Source: Alviniconcha marisindica (lineage: Eukaryota > Mollusca > Gastropoda > Provannidae). From it: a stretch of DNA of 64,000 bases. A program made the translations under genes and the position numbers. The stretch covers positions 278,501-342,500 of the forward strand of contig JABMCL010001519.1 of assembly GCA_018857735.1 (NCBI GenBank). Reading direction: 5' to 3'. The notes under the pieces are model-generated. The model saw only the letters and a list, made by a program, of their open reading frames with translations. It was not told where the DNA came from and did no database searches. Within the stretch, counting starts at the first letter, position 1; each line of letters begins with the position of its first letter. Shown one piece after another: positions 48,772 to 57,909 of this stretch.

Positions 48772-50376
48772 ACTTTGGAGTTTTTAATTTGCCTACATTT
48801 TACATTTTTAGGGAACACTTAATTACTGATGCAATCTGAAACAGAGCATAATTTAGTTTGTTATGTAACTTTAGTTTTTTTCAGTAACTGTTCTTCGAGT
48901 TCTAAAATATACAATATGTGTCAAGTTATGATGTACTGTGATGCTGTTAATGTTCTGCCATGTTTTAATTTCCCGAATGAGATTTTTTTTTAAACGAATC
49001 TTGAATTGAACTAGGCCCAGAACGCTCATGCAGAACCAACACACAAGAAAGTTAATTAGCACCCGAAAAACATCACACAGGCACAACAGCAAAGACCTGA
49101 ATCGCCTACAGCAATCTCACCTGGCATGCGAGTAAATACAAGGTACATAAACTCCACCGGAGGTACATCCTCCCTTGTGTGTTGATTTTGATTCCTGATG
49201 ATCGATCCATGGGTGACCTCAGACACAAGCTACCTATGTATTTGTGCTGCAGGATGACACTCAGGACATCATTGCTGAGCTGCGTCTGGAGATCTCCAAG
49301 CTGAGAGACAAGATTGCCTCTGCTCCGGAGCCCAACAGGGACGATGTTGCCAAGATGGAGGTGACTCCTCACTGAACTAATTATGTCCCTCCTCAAGTCT
49401 TTCACTTGATGAGATGGGCTGCAAACTGAATCTGCGATGACTTGGTGTAAAATACAGGGATGTCAGTTTTATGGTGTGTTGGTGGCAGAGCCGTTACCAA
49501 CCATGCTGTTTAATTCTTTAAAACTGCCATTCCTGTAGGGCTTTGTTCAGTTACTAACCATGCTGTTTAATTCTTTAAAACTGCCATTCCTGTAGGGCTC
49601 TGTGCAGTTCCTAACCATACTGTTTAATTCTTTAAAACTGCCATTCCTGTAGGGCTTTGTGCAGTTACTAACCATACTGTTTAATTCTTTAAAACTGCCA
49701 TTCCTGTAGGGCTTTGTGCAGTTACTAACCATACTGTTTAATTCTTTAAAACTGCCATTCCTGAAGGGCTTTGTGCAGTTACTAACCATACTGTTTAATT
49801 CTTTAAAACTGCCATTCCTGAAGGGCTTTGTGTCTGAAAATGGCACAGACCAACGAATGGTGTATAAAATATGTCATGTTCCTGGGCATTAAAAAGTCGG
49901 TTTTTGTTTTTCTGTCACCAGGCGTCTGTCTGTCTGCTTGCTCGTTGATTCATTTGTTGCTATCAGTCTGTCTGTCTGTTTGGAGGTCGCTCTGTGTCGA
50001 TCTGACTGTGTCAGCCTTCGTATCTATTTGCACCTGTCTGCCAGTCTCAGTCTCTCACTGCATGTCTGTCTCCATTTCTTCAGGATCTGGTGTCAGACTT
50101 GCAGCTGGCCAAGAAAATGACTTGGGAGGAGAAGGAGAGACTGTCAGCGCTGTATGAAGAGCAGCGCAAAATCAACCTGGCCAACAGGGTGGGTACAACT
50201 GGTGGTGTGCAGTGTCCCCTGGACTGTTTGGACAGAGGACAAGTCTGGTCTGATTTGAGCCCTTCCTCTCCTCCACCCCCCCTTACCCCCCTTTTTTTTT
50301 GACACCCAGAATATTATTTGCTCATTCTCAACTGTGTTTTGCTTGCAGGGTTTGGGAAAGAGGGGGCTGGCTGTCA

Positions 50377-50423
<47 letters not shown>

Positions 50424-53400
50424 AATGGTTTGTCTGTTTCAATGTTTGTCTCTGTGATGTGTGTGTGTGTGTCTTGTACAATTACATGATAAAAGCCAGG
50501 CTTTGCCTTACTGAAAGCCACATGCTTAACAAGATGTCTCTATTTTCTGGTCTCTAATCCGCTAATGTGGCTGTACCTGTATCAACCCAACTTGCAGTCA
50601 GTATAAAGCTATAAACCATATTCCTGAAGAAATAAAGTAACTGAACACCTTTGTTCCCGTTAACAAGAGGGTGGCCATGTTTTTTCCTGTTTCTTTTAAG
50701 TGATTTTTATTCATGACATCTTGATGTTTTTTTTCTTCACCTTTATGTGGTTTGTTTTCAATCTGTGATTAGGGGATTCTGGAGTGGGTGATGGACAGCA
50801 TGAAGAAAGGCAACAGAGAAATGCAGGAGAAAATTCTGCTGCTTCAGAAAGAGCGAGACCAGGTAACACAGCACACCTACCAGCCATGGCATCAGAATCT
50901 GTTGGTGCTGGTGTTTTTACAGCGACAGGTTTTTCTACTGGAGTCTGCTCACTTGTTTTGTCAGTTTTCTCAGTTCTCATAAAAACAACAACAACTTAAT
51001 GTTGTCAGTTTGATCAGAACTGCATTTTATCTTGTGAGAAGGGCAGTATTCTAGTAGTATGATAATAGTTGATATGAAGGAGGACGTATTTTAAATAATT
51101 GGTTTCATGACAGAGCTGGGACCAAGCTGGTGAACTGACTGAGACCCAGAGTTGACCACAGACCCAGGTTTATTTGACTAGACCTAGATTTAACTAGACC
51201 CAGAGTTGACCACAGACCCAGGTTTATTTGACTAGACCTAGATTTAACTAGACCCAGAGTTGACCACAGACCCAGGTTTATTTGACTAGACCTAGATTTA
51301 ACTAGACCCAGAGTTGACCACAGACCCAGGTTTATTTGACTAGACCTAGATTTAACTAGACCCAGAGTTGACCACAGACCCAGGTTTATTTGACTAGACC
51401 CAGATCTAGACACAGAGTTGACCACAGTCTTAGGTGTTTTTTTAACTGTAGACTCAGACTGAACTGCAGTAAGAGTTGACCACAGAGACAGGTTTGTTTA
51501 ACTGTAGACTTGGAGCTGATTAGGCCAGAGCTGACCACAAACCCAGGTTTGTTTGTACACCTGGAACTAACAGGACCCAGAACTGACTGCAGATGTATGT
51601 TCTGCTTAACTGTAGACCTAGAAATAAAATGAACCAGACCTAGAGTTGACCATGGATTCAGGTTTGTTTAACTGTAGATTTAGAGTTGACTAGGTCCATA
51701 GTTTACCCAAGACCCAGGTTTGTGGGACTGAAGACCTAAAGTTGCCTTGACCCAGGTTTGTTGGACCGTAAACCTAAAATTGCCTAGACCCAGGTTTGTT
51801 GGACTGTAGACCTACAGTTGCCTTAGACCCAGGTTTTTTGGACTGTAGACCTAAAGTTGCCTAGACCCAGGTTTGTTGGACTGCAAACCTAAAGTTGCCT
51901 AGACCCAGAGTTGGCTGAAAAGCTAGTGTTAAGCAAAGACCCATGGAGCTGTTTGTAGACCAGGAGCTGGCTGTACAATGACACTGACAATGGTTTGGCT
52001 GTGTTGGGTTTACCAGCTGACAGTGCAGTACAAGGACAAGCGCCGAGTGGTGGACGATCTGAAGGAGGAGCTGCAGAAGAAGATCAACGACTACACCAAG
52101 TTTACTGAGAGCGGTGAGAGCCAAATGGGATTAGTTTCCGGATGACCAGTAATCAGCTGAACATCTGAATGGCTGTCTAAGTAACCAGCTGTCCCACATC
52201 GTCTTTCAGAGCATGTTCCATTGCTTCACCAGCAGCCATTTTTGAAAGTACTTCACACTCGTGTGTTTGCTGTTGATGTTCGTGCGTCTTTACACTTATA
52301 TTTATTTCCTATGCCATGCCATTCTAGCACCCAATAGGCTCTTTATGAAGGGAGTAGGACTTTCTCTGTCCTTTTTCCATCAGATTGACTCTGTTTAAGG
52401 TCTTCCAGATCTAAATACAATGCCTCAGCAATTAATTACTTGCTTGTTTTTTTCTACACTTTGACCTAAAATCAAAAATGTATTTATTTCCTTTGATATG
52501 CGTTGATGTATCAAAGCATTAGGTTAGTTTGTTTCTTTGAGTGTTATATATACATCTCTGTCTATGTTTCTGATGATTCATTGATCCGTCTGTTTGTCTG
52601 TTCCTTGCCTGCTTGTTTATTGGTGCCTTTTTTGCATTTTTCTCACTCCAGTCCTCTTTTGCTTTGAACAGGCAAAAAGTCTGAGTCGGAAACAAAGAAG
52701 CTGGTGACGGCCATCCACGACCTGAAAGAGCGGGTGAAGCGAGAGACGGAAATGCTGAAAAAGATCAAGGAACAACTGCGGGACATTCAGGACAGACAGC
52801 AGAAGGAGCGAGATGTGAGAACATGTTGTTGTGTTTGTGTGTGTGTTTTGAGTTGACGAGGGCAATGGGGTGAAGCGCGATGGTGCAAGTAGTCAGTCCA
52901 GCTAACAAGACATCTGCACTTCATCTTCTGAAGTTACAGAGCATAAAATGTATTTAAGCATCACAAACCGGAGAAGATGTTTCGTAAAGATGTCTTTTTG
53001 TGGGATGCAAATTTAGCTGTTGTGTTGATTCATTTGCTGTGGGAACCTGAAGTCATTTTGCCTTGGGGGAAGCTAATGGCAATATAATAATAATTAATGG
53101 CTTTTGTAGAGCTCACTCCCAGTGGCTAGGATGGCGCTGCTCTATGCGTTTTTGGGGTGGGGGGGGGGGGGGGGGGGGTACAGGAGCTCCAAGCCATTCT
53201 AGCACAAAAATAGGCATAACTACACACAAAGTGATAGGTAACAATAATAATAGCACATACTGTACACTTACTTTAAAGCACAATAATAACAGCACATACT
53301 GTACACTTACTTCAAAGCACATGAATAATAGCACATACTGTACACTTACTTCAAAGCACATGAATAATAGCACATACTGTACACTTACTTTAAAGCACAA

Positions 53401-54547
53401 TAATAACAGCACATACTGTACACTTACTTCAAAGCACATGCCCTGTAAACATCACATCACGACATGCACAGACAGACAGAATCAAAATTCTCTGCCATGT
53501 TTTTTTTTGCTTGTTTGCAGGAGGCATTTTATTATGGAAAATTTACTTTTTCGAAACTTATTCACTGTGCATATGTTCTCAAATCTATAGTCATGTGTCT
53601 CCTTTTTTTCACAATTTCTCTTTTTTCATTTGTGTTTTTCAGAGTGCAAGCACCCAGATTTCTGCCATCAAAGGCAATGCTGAAATGCGTCAAAAAATTG
53701 AGGTGAGCCTGGTGTTACAGTTGTACGTTTTGAGTGTTAACTGCAGTTATTCTTTGAATTAATGCAACCTCTAGCTTAAGTCTTTTAGCATTTTTATGTT
53801 AGTTTTGAGCGGTCAATGCTATGAATATAGTTGTTCTTTGAATTAGTGCAGCACCAGTTTAGTGTGTGTGTGTGTGCATGTGTGAGTGTGTGTGTGTATG
53901 TGCATGCGCATGTACGTGTGTATGCATGCACATGTGTGCATGCATGTACATGTGTGTTACTGTAAGCATGATATGCGTTAGTATTTTAATATCACCTTTG
54001 ATCAAATGGAAATCTGTTGCATAGTTTTGATAGAGTCTGCCATGCTTTCTTCATTCAGTTGGAGGAGAGGCAGCGAATGGAGAAAGAGCACAAGATAATG
54101 ATAGAGGAGGAGATGGAAAAAGCCAAGCTGGACCTGGAAAATGAACTGGCAGAGATACAGGTGAGGCAGTCATGTGAAGGTGGAGGCGTTGGAGGAGGGG
54201 GATGGTGGTGTTGAGATGGAGATGGCAAACTTACCTGGAAAATGAACTGGCTGAAATACAGGTGAGGCAGTCATGTGAAGGTGGTGGGGGTGGCCAAACT
54301 GGACATGGGAAATGAGCTGCTAGTGAAGGTGTCAGATGTGAAATGCAATAGAAGGTGTAAACTGTCTGGTCATTTGAGAATTGATGCATTTCCATTGCAG
54401 TCACAGAGATATGGAAATGGATGAAAAAGGTTGTGTGCATGTATATTCTTGTCATGGTTTAGAACGTTTGCAGGGACTGAAGAAAAGTTGAAGTCGCCTC
54501 CTCCTTTTATTTTTAAGGGATTACGTGATCATGCACTCACCTGCACA

Positions 54548-54588
<41 letters not shown>

Positions 54589-56008
54589 ATCCACGCAAGT
54601 GAGGTTACTGTATTTTCTGGGCATGTGCAGATGCGAGAGGCGGAAGGCTACCAGTACACGACCAAGGAAGGCGCTGATCTGGAGAGAACGCTGGCGGAAC
54701 TCAAAGTGAACAAGCCTGTTGTCACCATGAAGGTAAAGCCCTCTCTTTTCCTTGTGCTGCCAGAGATTTTAACAGAGATCAGTGTTATTGTAAAGCGCCC
54801 TGTGCTGCCACCTTGTGTGGTAGATGGGCGCTCTAGAAATCCTCTTTATTATTATTATTATTATTTCTTTTGTGCTATCAGTATTTTGTGTTAACCAGCG
54901 CAAAGGCAAATGAAACGTACATAGTGGAAGAATCGTGGCACACAGGTAGAACGCTTGGCTGGCCTACCTGACTCATACTCAAACTTCAGGTTGATGAACA
55001 TTTTTATGATTCTTCCAAGCACTGGACAAGACAAAAACGGATAAGTGGTTTACCTCCCCATCTCATTTTTCATTGTTTCTCACCATTTAACGATTGTTTA
55101 AGTGTTGTTTTGTAGCTTGAAAAAGGGGGCTGTTCCGAAAGTGTGCATGTTATGTTTTACCCTAATAAATAGCGTTTTTTTGAATGTTTTATGTGTTTGG
55201 ATCTTGTTTTAGATCATTAGCAGTCAGTCTGATTTCAGGTTTGTTATTTTTGCTATTATTTATTTATATGAACGCTCGTTGAGTGCCTCATGTTGAGATG
55301 AGCCCTAAGCACTTCACAAATGACAACCATACTGCTGTTCTCTGCGTCTGTGCTCTAGTCGCATGTGACTCTGAATGCCTAGTCATTCACAGTCACGAAG
55401 GATGAGCAAAATACAGAACAGGAACATGGTAATGGAGAAGGACAAACGAGAAAAGAGAGAAACACTGTTTACTGTTTAGTTGGTTAGTTAATGGGAAGGG
55501 TTCTGCCTGAGGGGATATTTTCTCTGTGTTCACCCACGGTGATTTGTGTGTGTCCTACACAGATACAGACTCTGCAGCAGGAGAAGGAGCACCTGTCTCA
55601 GGAGCTGGAGGGTGTGTACCGGATGCATCACGAGCAGCTGGAACTTCAGCAGCTGCAGCACTACCAGGTAGGAAAAAGCAGTTTCAGGCACGAGTGAAAG
55701 GTATGCAGTAGGAAAAGGTAGGAAAAGTTCAGCTGCAGGCATGGAATCGATGGATGAGAGGTGTTCAGTACTGAACAGGAGAAGCAGCACCTCTACCAGG
55801 AGCCAGAAGACATGCTTTGGATGTTTCATAAGCAGCTGGAACTTTTGCAGTTACAGCAAGCGCTACCAGGTAGGAAGAAGCACAGTTCCAGGCACGAATG
55901 AAAAGTATGCGGTACAGAACAGGAGGAGCACCTCTACTGGGAGTCAGAAGATGTGTTTGGCAGCTTCATAAGCATTGTGTTTACAGACATACTTTGGTGC
56001 ATTTGTGA

Positions 56009-56100
<92 letters not shown>

Positions 56101-56471
56101 TACATGTGCATGTGTATATATAACCATACATATGCTTCGTGGGTAAAGTTTTCACATGTGGAGTTACATTTTTTCCCATGCTTGTCAGAGGTAGCCATTA
56201 ACTATTGTAGAAATACGTGAGCTGAACACGGACAGTGGTGACTAACATACCTGTACTTTTCAGACGTTCCGGAGTTACCGCGAGATGTTTGAGGAGCAGA
56301 AGGCGGCCATTGACCAGCGCTACAGGAAGCTGCTGGAAGACTGTATCCAGGACGCTGTCTTTCTCTCCTCTCGCAACAGTGAACTCACCACTGAGAACCA
56401 GAGTCTGAAGCACCGTGAGTACTGTGTGTGAACAGAGAATGGAATACATATAGCTAACAAGCATAGCAATG

Positions 56472-56503
<32 letters not shown>

Positions 56504-56533
56504 CACACACACATGCTCACACACACACACATG

Positions 56534-56585
<52 letters not shown>

Positions 56586-57213
56586 CTCACACACACACAC
56601 ACACACAACACACACACACAGACAGCAGAAACCAAAGACGGAAAAGTTCCACAAGAGAAACACAAAAGCAAATGTTAAATCAGTGTGTCTGAGTGAACAG
56701 CAAGGAAGAAAGTGGAACCAGTACTGTATGTGTTTGGTATTACTATCAAGAACAGCAGCATTTTGTGCTGATGATGGTGGTCATCATTATCACCATCATA
56801 GTGTCCTCACCCTCTCCCCATATCGCACTCTCTCAGTGCCGTGCAAAGTCCAGCTTTTGTGCGGAAGGTGATGAAGGAGGTGTGAGAGGGAGTCGGCTTG
56901 GTAAAATGATGGTGGGGAGGCACTGGGTAAAAAGATCCCTTCAAGCCTGGCCCCCACAGTCTAAGCATCATTCAGCATCATCAGCATGCTAAACTAAAAA
57001 ACAAAAAAAACAAAAATAACAAACAAAATCCCCCTACATTGTTTCCCAGCTTGTGTAAGTGAAAGCTGTGGTGACAGCCTAAGCTTGACATGTCACCAGC
57101 TTGCTAAACTGAAAACTATCCTTTCTTTCACGATTTCAGAGATTGCGGAGATGAAGGATGTGGTGACCAAACTGGGAGGGAAGATCCCGTCAAGCGTGGA
57201 CCCCACGGCCTGA
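39032..57213 (+). CDS. Divergent kinesin-like protein with degenerate switch motifs, 24 exons, 705 aa
   Basis: Kinesin motor domain followed by a long coiled coil. Coding exons: 39032-39034, 39545-39676, 39967-40014, 40624-40707, 41209-41271, 41910-41984, 42988-43067, 43695-43814, 44942-45036, 45651-45693, 46702-46801, 47889-47943, 48532-48614, 49253-49360, 50084-50188, 50773-50862, 52017-52113, 52672-52814, 53643-53702, 54059-54160, 54631-54732, 55563-55667, 56264-56414, 57140-57213. All junctions are GT..AG with consistent phase; 2118 nt with TGA. Motor, residues 1 to ~335: VVGRVRP near the start, P-loop GAAGSGKS at 88-95, [16 protein letters not shown] over switch I, ELAGCQ at 231-236 over switch II, HVPYRES and TRLLQDSLGGN (to 287). 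A TWEEK segment at 376-380 resembles the kinesin-3 neck, and GKSY and DLLNP also look kinesin-3-like, but no FHA or PH domain follows. Residues ~390-690 are charged heptad-rich coiled coil. Subfamily is unresolved. The switch I serines and switch II Asp/Glu are replaced, so ATPase activity is doubtful. Confidence 0.93.
39687..39742 (+). repeat. (AG)n array just after kinesin exon 2
   Basis: Begins 10 bp after the donor gtatga; ~26 units. It contributes only spurious minus-strand frames. Confidence 0.95.
40624..41271 (+). CDS. Kinesin exons 4-5: P-loop region
   Basis: Exon 4 (40624-40707) ends with FMVFGA and exon 5 (41209-41271) opens with [11 protein letters not shown], together giving GAAGSGKS at residues 88-95. 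The Walker A Lys94 and Ser95 are intact. Most kinesins have GQTGSGKT here; the Gln-Thr to Ala-Ala change is notable, and the GKS ending is usual in kinesin-3. The acceptor of exon 5 is preceded by two close copies of itself at 26-bp spacing. Confidence 0.92.
41145..41208 (+). repeat. Triplicated 3' splice site of kinesin exon 5
   Basis: Three AG acceptors at 41,156, 41,182 and 41,208 share the unit TTTCAGCCAGTGTCAAAC with a 26-bp period. Only the last leads directly to GCTGGGAGTGGC and keeps the P-loop frame. Use of either upstream site would add 26 or 52 nt and shift the frame. Confidence 0.8.
43695..45693 (+). CDS. Kinesin exons 8-10: degenerate switch I and switch II
   Basis: Exon 8 (43695-43814) ends in the middle of the switch I codon Arg202. 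Exon 9 (44942-45036) continues it, and exon 10 (45651-45693) completes switch II. The canonical NxxSSRSH is here K-A-N-R-A-R-A-H (197-204): both consecutive serines and the third serine are lost, while Arg202 and His204 remain. The canonical DLAGSE is ELAGCQ (231-236), so the Glu that normally pairs with the switch I Arg is Gln. The flanking GAT..AHAIFTI and ITLVELAG segments are well conserved, which argues against a misread junction. The introns are 1.1 kb and 0.6 kb. Confidence 0.9.
44350..44882 (+). repeat. Three (AG)n arrays in kinesin intron 8
   Basis: 44,350-44,398, 44,519-44,552 and 44,816-44,880, with TG runs between. The last ends 60 bp before the exon 9 acceptor. Confidence 0.95.
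45205..45345 (+). repeat. Dispersed repeat E, copy 1, in kinesin intron 9
   Basis: Shared with 49,040-49,172: GTTAATTAGCA, GCAGCAAAGACCTGA, TCGCCTA, GCATGCGAGTAAATACAA, AACTCCACC and GAGGTACATCCTC. Confidence 0.75.
45960..46640 (+). repeat. Degenerate minisatellite in kinesin intron 10
   Basis: Roughly 40-65 bp units containing TAGGATAGATAATGTATCTG, ATGAACAGACAGCTACTTTT. About 15 copies are strongly diverged. The array ends about 60 bp before exon 11. Confidence 0.88.
47090..47250 (+). repeat. 54-bp tandem repeat, 3 copies, kinesin intron 11
   Basis: ATCTTTTGAAGATGAAATGC, TGCTGAAGGCAACATGATTA, ACCCATTCACTGCT. The first two copies are identical; the third diverges at its end (GCCAAGTGATTAAGCC). 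Confidence 0.93.
49040..49172 (+). repeat. Dispersed repeat E, copy 2, in kinesin intron 13
   Basis: Second copy in the same orientation as the gene, ending about 80 bp before exon 14. No coding capacity or pol III boxes are seen. Confidence 0.75.
49253..57213 (+). CDS. Kinesin exons 14-24: neck and coiled-coil tail
   Basis: Exons 14-15 encode [13 protein letters not shown] and [19 protein letters not shown], similar to the neck and TWxEK segment of kinesin-3. Exons 16-23 encode about 290 residues of charged, Gln/Glu/Lys/Leu-rich heptads, including an Asn-Arg-Gly-Ile-Leu-Glu-Trp stretch at the start of exon 16, [20 protein letters not shown] (exon 20) and [14 protein letters not shown] (exon 22). 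Exon 24 ends [12 protein letters not shown] before TGA at 57,211-57,213. Most of these exons are 60-108 nt and phase 0 at both ends, so single exons could be skipped without frameshift. Confidence 0.9.
49500..49832 (+). repeat. 57-bp tandem repeat, 6 copies, kinesin intron 14
   Basis: The unit contains TGTTTAATTCTTTAAAACTG, CCATTCCTGTAGGGCTTTGT and GCAGTTACTAACCATAC. The copies are nearly identical, so it is a recent array. The unit is a multiple of three and gives a spurious minus-strand frame. Confidence 0.95.
51120..51915 (+). repeat. 54-bp tandem array plus degenerate ~36-bp array, kinesin intron 16
   Basis: 51,120-51,425 holds five near-identical units (GACCCAGAGTTGACCACAGA, CCCAGGTTTATTTGACTAGA, CCTAGATTTAACTA). 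Downstream to ~51,915 the same motif persists in decayed 36-50 bp forms (GACCCAGGTTTGTTGGACTG, TAGACCTAAAGTTGCCTA). The array ends about 100 bp before exon 17. Confidence 0.93.
53239..53437 (+). repeat. 39-bp tandem repeat, 5 copies, kinesin intron 18
   Basis: CACAATAATAACAGCACATA, CTGTACACTTACTTCAAAG. There are two alternating variants (AATAATAACAG and ATGAATAATAG). It is open on both strands because the unit is a multiple of three. Confidence 0.94.
54120..54325 (+). repeat. Tandem copies of the end of kinesin exon 20
   Basis: The last ~40 nt of exon 20 plus its donor (CTGGCAGAGATACAG|gtgagg at 54,160) recur 101 bp downstream as CTGGCTGAAATACAG|gtgagg (donor at 54,262), followed by the same CAGTCATGTGAAGGTGG. 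A third, shorter fragment at 54,291-54,325 matches GCCAAACTGGACATGGG. Use of the second donor would add 101 nt and hit an in-frame TGA, so it should be a non-productive decoy. Confidence 0.85.
55015..55210 (+). repeat. Dispersed repeat A, copy 3, in kinesin intron 21
   Basis: Same landmarks, including CCTAATAAATAGCG. Because it lies in sense orientation inside an intron, its AATAAA is a potential premature polyadenylation site for the kinesin transcript. Confidence 0.75.
55255..55390 (-). repeat. Dispersed repeat B, copy 3, in kinesin intron 21
   Basis: Reverse-orientation copy, next to dispersed repeat A: GAACGCTCGTTGAGTGCC, CTCATGTTGAGATGAGCC and AGTCGCATGTGACT are the complementary landmarks. 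Confidence 0.65.
55768..55975 (+). pseudogene. Two decayed copies of kinesin exon 22 in intron 22
   Basis: 55,768-55,869 matches exon 22 (55,563-55,667) along its length: CAGGAGAAG-CAG-CACCTC, CAGGAGC, CATAAGCAGCTGGAACTT, then CTACCAG|gtagga, including the acceptor AG and the donor. It carries small indels that break the frame relative to exon 22. A third partial copy at ~55,912-55,975 (GGAGGAGCACCTCTACTGGG, TTCATAAGCATTG) is followed by TG and AG repeats. The repeat period is about 202 bp and includes flanking intron. These look like tandemly duplicated exons that have decayed. Confidence 0.8.
56010..56098 (+). repeat. (TG)n(AG)n compound microsatellite, kinesin intron 22
   Basis: ~18 TG units, TA, then ~25 GA units. 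Confidence 0.95.
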
Positions 57214-57896
57214 GTGCGGCACACCACCGGCAGCGTGCTGATGCAGCAACGCAGAGTCGACAACAAAGACTGTGCAGAAGAGGATGCTGGGATGGCATAA
57301 TTCTGTTTTTATTTTCCATTTCCTGTTACTAACGTAGAAGCTCTGCTAATAATCTGAAGGATGTGGGTATTTTGAGTTGTATGTATGTACAGATTATTAC
57401 ATGTTACAACTTCTTTTCAGTTTCTTTCTGTCAGATGGGAATTAATAAGAGTAAGTTAGTGTTAAACATTAACTTACTCTTTAGTGATTAACTGACTTGC
57501 AGTTACGTGGACTGGGAATTAAATTATAATGCCCAGTAAGCCATGCCAGTTGTGTTTGGCTGGAAATTGTTGTTATAAAAAAAAATCCCAATCAAACCCC
57601 TAAAATAGGGAAACAGACTGCAAAGACAAACACCCAGCCAAGAGGCCTGATCGATATATATATGTGATTGATTTTTGTCTATTTTGAAAGTTCTGTTTTC
57701 TTTGAGTATTCCATTCCTAAAATAGGGAAACAGACTGCAAAGACAAACACCCAGCCAAGAGGCCTGATCGATATATATATATATATTATATGTGATCAAT
57801 TTTTGTCTGTTTTGAAAGTTCTGTTTTCTATGAGTATTCCATTTCTGTTTTATACTGGACTTGCAGCAAAGCCTGTGATATGTAGTGTCAAATAAA
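57214..57896 (+). other. Kinesin 3' UTR with internal tandem duplication
   Basis: From the TGA to the polyadenylation signal there are about 680 bp without a splice-site pair I would trust. The interval 57,599-57,843 is a near-identical tandem duplication of ~117 bp (unit starts CCTAAAATAGGGAAACAGAC, second copy at 57,716). Each copy contains a short ATATAT run, longer in the second copy. The stretch reads as 3' UTR. Confidence 0.7.
57891..57896 (+). terminator. Polyadenylation signal AATAAA of the kinesin gene
   Basis: AATAAA occurs in GTCAAATAAAAACGTGTG, followed within ~20 bp by the GT-rich GTGTGTAGTAATG. It is the first canonical signal after the stop codon. Confidence 0.7.
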
Positions 57897-57909
57897 AACG
57901 TGTGTAGTA

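Noticed and set aside
49547..49846. Minus-strand gene with 19-residue repeats
   Set aside because: Lies in kinesin intron 14 over a 57-bp tandem repeat; the peptide is the repeat read in one frame.
51105..51425. Minus-strand gene with 18-residue repeats
   Set aside because: Same effect over the 54-bp array in intron 16.
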